A stretch of DNA of 64,000 nucleotides. Source: Rhopalosiphum padi (lineage: Eukaryota > Arthropoda > Insecta > Hemiptera > Aphididae). The notes beneath the pieces are model-generated. The model was given only the letters and a program-made list of their open reading frames with translations. It had not been told where the DNA came from and ran no database searches. Where the stretch lies: positions 9,908,969-9,972,968 of the forward strand of contig NW_026869996.1 in NCBI RefSeq assembly GCF_020882245.1. Reading direction: 5' to 3'. Position numbers and translations under genes: made by a program. Within the stretch, counting starts at the first letter, position 1, and each line of letters starts with the position of its first letter. Below, in pieces: positions 40,001-52,200 of the stretch.

Positions 40001-43000
40001 GGAGCCTCTCCAGGTTGTCCGATCGACTCCAAACAAATTGTAAACAATTGTAAGTTAATTGTAAATAATTGTAAATTCAATCCCCGAATTTGTAAATCAT
40101 CGGAGGTCTCAGTAAGTCAAAAACAAAATAGGGGTGCTAAATTCATGGAGCCCCCCCAGGTTGTCCGATCGACTCCAAACAAATTGTAAACAATTGTAAG
40201 TTAATTGTAAATAATTGTAAATTCAATCCCCGAATTTGTAAATCATCGGAGGCCTCAGTAAGTCAAAAACAAATTGTGAGGGGCTAAATTCATGGAGCCC
40301 CACCAAGGTTGTCCGATCGACTCCAAACAAATTGTAAACAATTTTAAATTAATTTTAAATAATTGTAAATTCAATCCCCGAATTTGTAAATCATCGGAGG
40401 GCTCAGTAAGTCAAAAACAAAATAGGGGGGCTAAATTCATGGAGCCCCCCCAGGTTGTCCGATCGACTCCAAACAAATTTTAAACAATTGTAAATTAATT
40501 GTAAATAATTGTAAATTCAATCCCCGAATTTGTAAATCATCGGAGGCCTCAGTAAGACAAAAACAAATAATGAGGGGCTAAATTCATGGAGCCCCCCCAG
40601 GTTGTCCGATCGACTCCAAACAAATTGTAAACAATTGTAAATTAATTGTAAATAATTGTTAACTCAATCCCCGAATTTGTAAATCATCGGAGGCCTCAGT
40701 AAGTCAAAAACAAATTGAGAGGGGCTAAATTCATGGAGCCCCCCAGGTTGTCCGATCGACTCCAAACAAATTGTAAACAATTGTAAATTAATTTTAAATA
40801 ATTGTAAATTCCATCCCCGAATTTGTAAATCATCGGAGGCCTCAGTAAGTCAAAAACAAAATAGGGGGGCTAAATTCATGGAGCCCCCCCAGGTTGTCCG
40901 ATCGACTCCAAACAAATTGTAAACAATTGTAAATTAATTGTAAATAATTGTAAATTCAATCCCCGAATTTGTAAATCATCGGAGGCCTCAGTAAGTCAAA
41001 AACAAATTATGAGGGGCTAAATTCATGGAGCCCCCCCAGGTTGTCCGATCGACTCCAAACAAATTGTAAACAATTGTAAATTAATTGTAAATAATTGTTA
41101 ACTCAATCCCCGAATTTGTAAATCATCGGGGGCCTCGGAAAGTCAAAAACAAATTGTGAGGGGCTAAATTCACGGAGCCCCCCCCCCAGGTTGTCCGATC
41201 AACTCCAAACAAATTGTAAACAATTGTAAATTAATTGTAAATAATTGTAAACTCAATCCCCGAATTTGTAAATCATCGGAGGCCTCAGTAAGTCAAAAAC
41301 AAATTATGAGGGGCTAAATTCATGGAGCCCCCCCAGGTTGTCCGATCGACTCCAAACAAATTGTAAACAATTGTAAATTAATTGTAAATAATTGTTAACT
41401 CAATCCCCGAATTTGTAAATCATCGGGGGCCTCGGAAAGTCAAAAACAAATTGTGAGGGGCTAAATTCACGGAGCCCCCCCCCCAGGTTGTCCGATCGAC
41501 TCCAAACAAATTGTAAACAATTGTAAATTAATTGTAAATAATTTTAAACTCAATCCCCGAATTTGTAAATCATCGGAGGCCTCAGTAAGTCAAAAACAAA
41601 TTGTGAGGGGCTAAATTCACGGAGCCCCCCCCCCCAGGTTGTCCGATCGACTCCAAACAAATTGTAAACAATTGTAAATTAATTGTAAATAATTGTTAAC
41701 TCAATCCCCGAATTTGTAAATTATCGGGGGCCTCGGAAAGTCAAAAACAAATTGTGAGGGGCTAAATTCACGGAGCCCCCCCCCCCCCCCAGGTTGTCCG
41801 ATCGACTCCAAACAAATTGTAAACAATTGTAAATTAATTGTAAATAATTGTAAACTCAATCCCCGAATTTGTAAATCATCGGGGGCCTCGGAAAGTCAAA
41901 AACAAATTGTGGGGGGCTAAATTCATGGAGCTTCTCCAGGTTGTCCGATCGACTCCAAACAAATTGTAAACAATTGTAAGTTAATTGTAAATAATTGTAA
42001 ATTCAATCCCCGAATTTGTAAATCATCGGAGGCCTCAGTAAGTCAAAAACAAAATAGGGGTGCTAAATTCATGGAGCCCCCCCAGGTTGTCCGATCGACT
42101 CCAAACAAATTGTAAACAATTGTAAGTTAATTGTAAATAATTGTAAATTCAATTCCCGAATTTGTAAATCATCGGAGGCCTCAGTAAGTCAAAAACAAAT
42201 TGTGAGGGACTAAATTCATGGAGCCCCCCCAGGTTGTCCGATCGACTCCAAACAAACTGTAAACAATTTTAAATTAATTTTAAATAATTGTAAATTCAAT
42301 TCCCTGAATTTGTAAATCATCGGAGACCTCAGAAAGTCAAAAACAAATTGAGAGGGGCTAAATTCATGGAGCCCCCCAGGTTGTCCGATCGACTCCAAAC
42401 AAATTGTAAACAATTGTAAATTAATTGTAAATAATTGTTAACTCAATCCCCGAATTTGTAAATCATCGGGGGCCTCGGAAAGTCAAAAACAAATTGTGGG
42501 GGGCTAAATTCATGGAGCCTCTCCAGGTTGTCCGATCGACTCCAAACAAATTGTAAACAATTGTAAGTTAATTGTAAATAATTGTAAATTCAATCCCCGA
42601 ATTTGTAAATCATCGGAGGCCTCAGTAAGTCAAAAACAAAATAGGGGTGCTAAATTCATGGAGCCCCCCCAGGTTGTCCGATCGACTCCAAACAAATTGT
42701 AAACAATTGTAAGTTAATTGTAAATAATTGTAAATTCAATCCCCGAATTTGTAAATCATCGGAGGCCTCAGTAAGTCAAAAACAAATTGTGAGGGGCTAA
42801 ATTCATGGAGCCCCACCAAGGTTGTCCGAGCGACTCCAAACAAATTGTAAACAATTTTAAATTAATTTTAAATAATTGTAAATTCAATCCCCGAATTTGT
42901 AAATCATCGGAGGGCTCAGTAAGTCAAAAACAAAATAGGGGGGCTAAATTCATGGAGCCCCTACAGGTTGTCCGATCGACTCCAAACAAATTTTAAACAA

Positions 43001-46000
43001 TTGTAAATTAATTGTAAATAATTGTAAATTCAATCCCCGAATTTGTAAATCATCGGAGGCCTCAGTAAGACAAAAACAAATAATGAGGGGCTAAATTCAT
43101 GGAGCCCCCCCAGGTTGTCCGATCGACTCCAAACAAATTGTAAACAATTGTAAATTAATTGTAAATAATTGTTAACTCAATCCCCGAATTTGTAAATCAT
43201 CGGAGGCCTCAGTAAGTCAAAAACAAATTGAGAGGGGCTAAATTCATGGAGCCCCCCAGGTTGTCCGATCGACTCCAAACAAATTGTAAACAATTGTAAA
43301 TTAATTTTAAATAATTGTAAATTCCATCCCCGAATTTGTAAATCATCGGAGGCCTCAGTAAGTCAAAAACAAAATAGGGGGGCTAAATTCATGGAGCCCC
43401 CCCAGGTTGTCCGATCGACTCCAAACAAATTGTAAACAATTGTAAATTAATTGTAAATAATTGTAAATTCAATCCCCGAATTTGTAAATCATCGGAGGCC
43501 TCAGTAAGTCAAAAACAAATTATGAGGGGCTAAATTCATGGAGCCCCCCCAGGTTGTCCGATCGACTCCAAACAAATTGTAAACAATTGTAAATTAATTG
43601 TAAATAATTGTTAACTCAATCCCCGAATTTGTAAATCATCGGGGGCCTCGGAAAGTCAAAAACAAATTGTGAGGGGCTAAATTCACGGAGCCCCCCCCCC
43701 CAGGTTGTCCGATCAACTCCAAACAAATTGTAAACAATTGTAAATTAATTGTAAATAATTGTAAACTCAATCCCCGAATTTGTAAATCATCGGAGGCCTC
43801 AGTAAGTCAAAAACAAATTATGAGGGGCTAAATTCATGGAGCCCCCCCAGGTTGTCCGATCGACTCCAAACAAACTGTAAACAATTTTAAATTAATTTTA
43901 AATAATTGTAAATTCAATTCCCTGAATTTGTAAATCATCGGAGACCTCAGTAAGTCAAAAACAAATTGAGAGGGGCTAAATTCATGGAGCCCCCCAGGTT
44001 GTCCGATCGACTCCAAACAAATTGTAAACAATTGTAAATTAATTGTAAATAATTGTTAACTCAATCCCCGAATTTGTAAATCATCGGGGGCCTCGGAAAG
44101 TCAAAAAACAAATTGTGGGGGGCTAAATTCATGGAGCCTCTCCAGGTTGTCCGATCGACTCCAAACAAATTGTAAACAATTGTAAGTTAATTGTAAATAA
44201 TTGTAAATTCAATCCCCGAATTTGTAAATCATCGGAGGCCTCAGTAAGTCAAAAACAAAATAGGGGTGCTAAATTCATGGAGCCCCCCCAGGTTGTCCGA
44301 TCGACTCCAAACAAATTGTAAACAATTGTAAGTTAATTGTAAATAATTGTAAATTCAATCCCCGAATTTGTAAATCATCGGAGGCCTCAGTAAGTCAAAA
44401 ACAAATTGTGAGGGGCTAAATTCATGGAGCCCCACCAAGGTTGTCCGATCGACTCCAAACAAATTGTAAACAATTTTAAATTAATTTTAAATAATTGTAA
44501 ATTCAATCCCCGAATTTGTAAATCATCGGAGGGCTCAGTAAGTCAAAAACAAAATAGGGGGGCTAAATTCATGGAGCCCCCCCAGGTTGTCCGATCGACT
44601 CCAAACAAATTTTAAACAATTGTAAATTAATTGTAAATAATTGTAAATTCAATCCCCGAATTTGTAAATCATCGGAGGCCTCAGTAAGACAAAAACAAAT
44701 AATGAGGGGCTAAATTCATGGAGCCCCCCCAGGTTGTCCGATCGACTCCAAACAAATTGTAAACAATTGTAAATTAATTGTAAATAATTGTTAACTCAAT
44801 CCCCGAATTTGTAAATCATCGGAGGCCTCAGTAAGTCAAAAACAAATTGAGAGGGGCTAAATTCATGGAGCCCCCCAGGTTGTCCGATCGACTCCAAACA
44901 AATTGTAAACAATTGTAAATTAATTTTAAATAATTGTAAATTCCATCCCCGAATTTGTAAATCATCGGAGGCCTCAGTAAGTCAAAAACAAAATAGGGGG
45001 GCTAAATTCATGGAGCCCCCCCAGGTTGTCCGATCGACTCCAAACAAATTGTAAACAATTGTAAATTAATTGTAAATAATTGTAAATTCAATCCCCGAAT
45101 TTGTAAATCATCGGAGGCCTCAGTAAGTCAAAAACAAATTATGAGGGGCTAAATTCATGGAGCCCCCCCAGGTTGTCCGATCGACTCCAAACAAATTGTA
45201 AACAATTGTAAATTAATTGTAAATAATTGTTAACTCAATCCCCGAATTTGTAAATCATCGGGGGCCTCGGAAAGTCAAAAACAAATTGTGAGGGGCTAAA
45301 TTCACGGAGCCCCCCCCCCAGGTTGTCCGATCAACTCCAAACAAATTGTAAACAATTGTAAATTAATTGTAAATAATTGTAAACTCAATCCCCGAATTTG
45401 TAAATCATCGGGGGCCTCGGAAAGTCAAAAACAAATTGTGGGGGGCTAAATTCATAGAGCCTCCCCAGGTTGTCCGATCGACTCCAAACAAATTGTAAAC
45501 AATTGTAAATTAATTGTAAATAATTGTAAATTCAATCCCCGAATTTATAAATCATCGGAGGCCTCAGTAAGTCAAAAACAAAATAGGGGGGCTAAATTCA
45601 TGGAGCCCCCCCAGGTTGTCCGATCGACTCCAAACAAATTGTAAACAATTGTAAATTAATTGTAAATAATTGTAAATTCAATTCCCTGAATTTGTAAATC
45701 ATCGGAGACCTCAGTAAGTCAAAAACAAATTGAGAGGGGCTAAATTCATGGAGCCCCCCAGGTTGTCCGATCGACTCCAAACAAATTGTAAACAATTGTA
45801 AATTAATTGTAAATAATTGTTAACTCAATCCCCGAATTTGTAAATTATCGGGGGCCTCGGAAAGTCAAAAACAAATTGTGAGGGGCTAAATTCACGGAGC
45901 CCCCCCCCCCCAGGTTGTCCGATCGACTCCAAACAAATTGTAAACAATTGTAAGTTAATTGTAAATAATTGTAAATTCAATCCCCGAATTTGTAAATCAT

Positions 46001-49000
46001 CGGAGGCCTCAGTAAGTCAAAAACAAAATAGGGGTGCTAAATTCATGGAGCCCCCCCAGGTTGTCCGATCGACTCCAAACAAATTGTAAACAATTGTAAG
46101 TTAATTGTAAATAATTGTAAATTCAATCCCCGAATTTGTAAATCATCGGAGGCCTCAGTAAGTCAAAAACAAATTGTGAGGGGCTAAATTCATGGAGCCC
46201 CACCAAGGTTGTCCGATCGACTCCAAACAAATTGTAAACAATTTTAAATTAATTTTAAATAATTGTAAATTCAATCCCCGAATTTGTAAATCATCGGAGG
46301 GCTCAGTAAGTCAAAAACAAAATAGGGGGGCTAAATTCATGGAGCCCCCCCAGGTTGTCCGATCGACTCCAAACAAATTTTAAACAATTGTAAATTAATT
46401 GTAAATAATTGTAAATTCAATCCCCGAATTTGTAAATCATCGGAGGCCTCAGTAAGACAAAAACAAATAATGAGGGGCTAAATTCATGGAGCCCCCCCCA
46501 GGTTGTCCGATCGACTCCAAACAAATTGTAAACAATTGTAAATTAATTGTAAATAATTGTTAACTCAATCCCCGAATTTGTAAATCATCGGAGGCCTCAG
46601 TAAGTCAAAAACAAATTGAGAGGGGCTAAATTCATGGAGCCCCCCAGGTTGTCCGATCGACTCCAAACAAATTGTAAACAATTGTAAATTAATTTTAAAT
46701 AATTGTAAATTCCATCCCCGAATTTGTAAATCATCGGAGGCCTCAGTAAGTCAAAAACAAAATAGGGGGGCTAAATTCATGGAGCCCCCCCAGGTTGTCC
46801 GATCGACTCCAAACAAATTGTAAACAATTGTAAATTAATTGTAAATAATTGTAAATTCAATCCCCGAATTTGTAAATCATCGGAGGCCTCAGTAAGTCAA
46901 AAAACAAATTATGAGGGGCTAAATTCATGGAGCCCCCCCAGGTTGTCCGATCGACTCCAAACAAATTGTAAACAATTGTAAATTAATTGTAAATAATTGT
47001 TAACTCAATCCCCGAATTTGTAAATCATCGGGGGCCTCGGAAAGTCAAAAACAAATTGTGAGGGGGCTAAATTCACGGAGCCCCCCCCCCAGGTTGTCCG
47101 ATCAACTCCAAACAAATTGTAAACAATTGTAAATTAATTGTAAATAATTGTAAACTCAATCCCCGAATTTGTAAATCATCGGGGGCCTCGGAAAGTCAAA
47201 AACAAATTGTGGGGGGCTAAATTCATAGAGGCCTCCCCAGGTTGTCCGATCGACTCCAAACAAATTGTAAACAATTGTAAATTAATTGTAAATAATTGTA
47301 AATTCAATCCCCGAATTTATAAATCATCGGAGGCCTCAGTAAGTCAAAAACAAAATAGGGGGGCTAAATTCATGGAGCCCCCCCAGGTTGTCCGATCCCA
47401 AACAAATTGTAAACAATTGTAAATTAATTGTAAATAATTGTAAATTCAATTCCCTGAATTTGTAAATCATCGGAGACCTCAGTAAGTCAAAAACAAATTG
47501 AGAGGGGCTAAATTCATGGAGCCCCCCAGGTTGTCCGATCGACTCCAAACAAATTGTAAACAATTGTAAATTAATTGTAAATAATTGTTAACTCAATCCC
47601 CGAATTTGTAAATTATCGGGGGCCTCGGAAAGTCAAAAAACAAATTGTGAGGGGCTAAATTCACGGAGCCCCCCCCACCCCCCAGGTTGTCCGATCGACT
47701 CCAAACAAATTGTAAACAATTGTAAATTAATTGTAAATAATTGTAAACTCAATCCCCGAATTTGTAAATCATCGGGGGGCCCTCGAAAGTCAAAAACAAA
47801 TTGTGGGGGGCTAAATTCATGGAGCTTCTCCAGGTTGTCCGATCGACTCCAAACAAATTGTAAACAATTGTAAGTTAATTGTAAATAATTGTAAATTCAA
47901 TCCCCCGAATTTGTAAATCATCGGAGGCCTCAGTAAGTCAAAAACAAATTGTGAGGGACTAAATTCATGGAGCCCCCCCCAGGTTGTCCGATCGACTCCA
48001 AACAAATTGTAAACAATTGTAAATTAATTGTAAATAATTGTAAATTCAATCCCCGAATTTGTAAATCATCGGAGGCCTCAGTAAGTCAAAAACAAATTGT
48101 GAGGGGCTAATTTCATGGAGCCCCCCCAGGTTGTCCTATCGACTCCAAACAAATTGTAAAACAATTGTAAATTAATTTTAAATAATTGTAAAATTCAATC
48201 CCCGAATTTGTAAATCATCGGAGGCCTCAGTAAGTCCAAAAACAAATTATGAGGGGCTATATTCATGGAGCCCCCCCAGGTTGTCCGATCGACTCCAAAC
48301 AAATTGTAAACAATTGTAAATTAATTGTAAATAATTGTTAACTCAATCCCCCGAATTTGTAAATCATCGGGGGCCTCGGAAAGTCAAAAACAAATTGTGA
48401 GGGGCTAAATTCACGGAGCCCCCCCCCCCCAGATTGTCCGATCGACTCCAAACAAATTGTAAACAATTGTAAATTAATTGTAAATAATTTTAAACTCAAT
48501 CCCCGAATTTGTAAATCATCGGAGGCCTCAGTAAGTCAAAAACAAATTGTGAGGGGCTAAATTCACGGAGCCCCCCCCCCCCCCAGGTTGTCCGATCGAC
48601 TCCAAACAAATTGTAAACAATTGTAAATTAATTGTAAATAATTGTTAACTCAATCCCCGAATTTGTAAATTATCGGGGGCCTCGGAAAGTCAAAAACAAA
48701 TTGTGAGGGGCTAAATTCACGGAGCCCCCCCCCCCCCAGGTTGTCCGATCGACTCCAAACAAATTGTAAACAATTGTAAATTAATTGTAAATAATTGTAA
48801 ACTCAATCCCCGAATTTGTAAATCATCGGGGGCCTCGGAAAGTCAAAAACAAATTGTGGGGGGCTAAATTCATGGAGCTTCTCCAGGTTGTCCGATCGAC
48901 TCCAAACAAATTGTAAACAATTGTAAGTTAATTGTAAATAATTGTAAATTCAATCCCCGAATTTGTAAATCATCGGAGGCCTCAGTAAGTCAAAAACAAA

Positions 49001-49250
49001 ATAGGGGTGCTAAATTCATGGAGCCCCCCCAGGTTGTCCGATCGACTCCAAACAAATTGTAAACAATTGTAAGTTAATTGTAAATAATTGTAAATTCAAT
49101 TCCCGAATTTGTAAATCATCGGAGGCCTCAGTAAGTCAAAAACAAATTGTGAGGGACTAAATTCATGGAGCCCCCCCAGGTTGTCCGATCGACTCCAAAC
49201 AAACTGTAAACAATTTTAAATTAATTTTAAATAATTGTAAATTCAATCCC
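31071..49250 (+). repeat. Higher-order repeat domain marked by GAGCCCCACCAAGG
   Basis: The marker monomer (GAGCCCCACCAAGG, followed by TTTTAAATTAATTTTAAAT) occurs near 31138, 35421, 38078, 40294, 42807, 44426 and 46194. The spacings correspond to about 29, 18, 15, 17, 11 and 12 monomers. It sits in a conserved string of subtypes: TTGTGGGGGG/GAGCCTCTCC, ATAGGGGTG/GTAAGTTAATTG, the marker, GGAGGGCTCAG/AATTTTAAAC, CAGTAAGAC/ATAATGAGG/GTTAAC, then TTGAGAGGGG/TTCCATCCCC. A second string marked GTTGTCCTATCG (33807, 36465, 38682, 48134) alternates with it. Variable unit sizes with conserved order indicate repeated unequal exchange. Short open frames here are by-products of a 147-bp (3 x 49) period. 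Confidence 0.85.
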
Positions 49251-52200
49251 CGAATTTGTAAATCATCGGAGGGCTCAGTAAGTCAAAAACAAAATAGGGG
49301 GGCTAAATTCATGGAGCCCCCCCAGGTTGTCCGATCGACTCCAAACAAATTGTAAACAATTGTAAATTAATTGTAAATAATTGTAAATTCAATCCCCGAA
49401 TTTGTAAATCATCAGAGGCCTTAGTAAGTCAAAAACAAAATAGGGGGGCTAAAATCATGGAGCCCCCCCAGGTTGTCCGATCGACTCCAAACAAATTGTA
49501 AACAATTGTAAGTTAATTGTAAATAATTGTAAATTCAATCCCCGAATTTGTAAATCATCGGAGGCCTCAGTAAGTCAAAAACAAAATAGGGGTGCTAAAT
49601 TCATGGAGCCCCCCCAGGTTGTCCGATCGACTCCAAACAAATTGTAAACAATTGTAAGTTAATTGTAAATAATTGTAAATTCAATTCCCGAATTTGTAAA
49701 TCATCGGAGGCCTCAGTAAGTCAAAAACAAATTGTGAGGGACTAAATTCATGGAGCCCCCCAGGTTGTCCGATCGACTCCAAACAAATTGTAAACAATTG
49801 TAAATTAATTGTAAATAATTGTAAATTCAATCCCCGAATTTGTAAATCATCGGAGGCCTCAGTAAGTCAAAAACAAATTGTGAGGGGCTAATTTCATGGA
49901 GCCCCCCCAGGTTGTCCTATCGACTCCAAAACAAATTGTAAACAATTGTAAATTAATTTTAAATAATTGTAAATTCAATCCCCGAATTTGTAAATCATCG
50001 GAGGCCTCAGTAAGTCAAAAACAAATTATGAGGGGCTAAATTCATGGAGCCCCCCCAGGTTGTCCGATCGACTCCAAACAAATTGTAAACAATTGTAAAT
50101 TAATTGTAAATAATTGTTAACTCAATCCCCGAATTTGTAAATCATCGGGGGCCTCGGAAAGTCAAAAACAAATTGTGAGGGGCTAAATTCACGGAGCCCC
50201 CCCCCCCAGGTTGTCCGATCGACTCCAAACAAATTGTAAACAATTGTAAATTAATTGTAAATAATTTTAAACTCAATCCCCGAATTTGTAAATCATCGGA
50301 GGCCTCAGTAAGTCAAAAACAAATTGAGAGGGGCTAAATTCATGGAGCCCCCCAGGTTGTCCGATTGACTCCAAACAAATTGTAAACAATTGTAAATTAA
50401 TTGTAAATAATTGTTAACTCAATCCCCGAATTTGTAAATCATCAGGGGCCTCGGAAAGTCAGAAACAAATTGTGAGGGGCTAAATTCATGGAGCCCCCCC
50501 AGGTTGTCCGATCGACTCCAAACAAATTGTAAACAATTGTAAATTAATTGTAAATAATTGTAAATTCAATCCCCGAATTTGTAAATCATCGGAGGCCTCA
50601 GTAAGTCAAAAACAAATTGAGAGGGGCTAAATTCATGGAGCCCCCCAGGTTGTCCGATCGACTCCAAACAAATTGTAAACAATTGTAAATTAATTGTAAA
50701 TAATTGTTAACTCAATCCCCGAATTTGTAAATCATCGGGGGCCTCGGAAAGTCCAAAACAAATTGTGAGGGGCTAAATTCATGGAGCCTCCCCAGGTTGT
50801 CCGATCGACTCCAAACAAATTGTAAACAATTGTAAATTAATTGTAAATAATTGTAAATTCAATCCTCGAATTTGTAAATCATCGGAGGCCTCAGTATGTC
50901 AAAAACAAATTGTTTGGGGCTAAATTCATGGAGCCCCCCCAGGTTGTCCGATCGACTCCAAACAAATTGTAAACAATTGTAAATTAATTGTAAATAATTG
51001 TAAATTCAATCCCCGAATTTGTAAATCATCGGAGGCCTCAGTAAGTCAAAAACAAATTGTGAGGGGCTAAATTCATGGAGCCCCCCCAGGTTGTCCGATC
51101 GACTCCAAACAAATTGTAAACAATTGTAAATTAATTTTAAATAATTGTAAATTCAATCCCCGAATTTGTAAATCATCGGAGGCCTCAGTAAGTCAAAAAC
51201 AAATTATGAGGGGCTAAATTCATGGAGCCCCCACAGGTTGTCCGATCGACTCCAAACAAATTGTAAACAATTGTAAATTAATTGTAAATAATTGTTAACT
51301 CAATCCCCGAATTTGTAAATCATCGGGGGCCTCGGAAAGTCAAAAACAAATTGTGAGGGGCTAAATTCACGGAGCCCCCCCCCCCCCCCCCGGTTGTCCG
51401 ATGGACTCCAAACAAATTGTAAACAATTGTAAATTAATTGTAAATAATTGTAAACTCAATCCCCGAATTTGTAAATCATCGGAGGCCTCAGTAAGTCAAA
51501 AACAAATTGTGAGGGGCTAAATTCATGGAGCCCCCCAGGTTGTCCGATCGACTCCAAACAAATTGTAAACAATTGTAAATTAATTGTAAATAATTGTAAA
51601 TTCAATCCCCGAATTTGTAAATCATCGGAGGCCTCAGTAAGTCAAAAACAAATTGTGAGGGGCCAAATTCATGGAGCCCCCCAGGTTGTCCGATCGACTC
51701 CAAACAAATTGTAAACAATTGTAAATTAATTGTAAATAATTGTAAATTCAATCCCCGAATTTGTAAATCATCGGAGGCCTCAGTAAGTCAAAAACAAATT
51801 GAGAGGGGCTAAATTCATGGAGCCCCCCCAGGTTGTCCGATCGACTCCAAACAAATTGTAAACAATTGTAAATTAATTGTAAATAATTGTAAATTCAATT
51901 CCCGAATTTGTAAATCATCGGAGGCCTCAGTAGGTCAAAAACAAAATAGGGGGGCTAAATTCATGGAGCCCCCCCAGGTTGTCCGATCGACTCCAAACAA
52001 ATTGTAAACAATTGTAAATTAATTGTAAATAATTGTAAATTCAATCCCCGAATTTGTAAATCATCGGAGGCCTCAGTAAGTCAAAAACAAATTGTGAGGG
52101 GCTAATTTCATGGAGCCCCCCCAGGTTGTCCTATCGACTCCAAACAAATTGTAAACAATTGTAAATTAATTTTAAATAATTGTAAATTCAATCCCCGAAT

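Noticed and set aside
1619..48005. Open frames of 60-90 codons on both strands inside the array, all nearly the same peptide
   Set aside because: They arise because the monomer length (147 bp) is divisible by three and recur wherever a subtype lacks a stop. They encode the repeat itself (poly-proline and NLQLFTI stretches), have no start context, and break with each C-tract length change.
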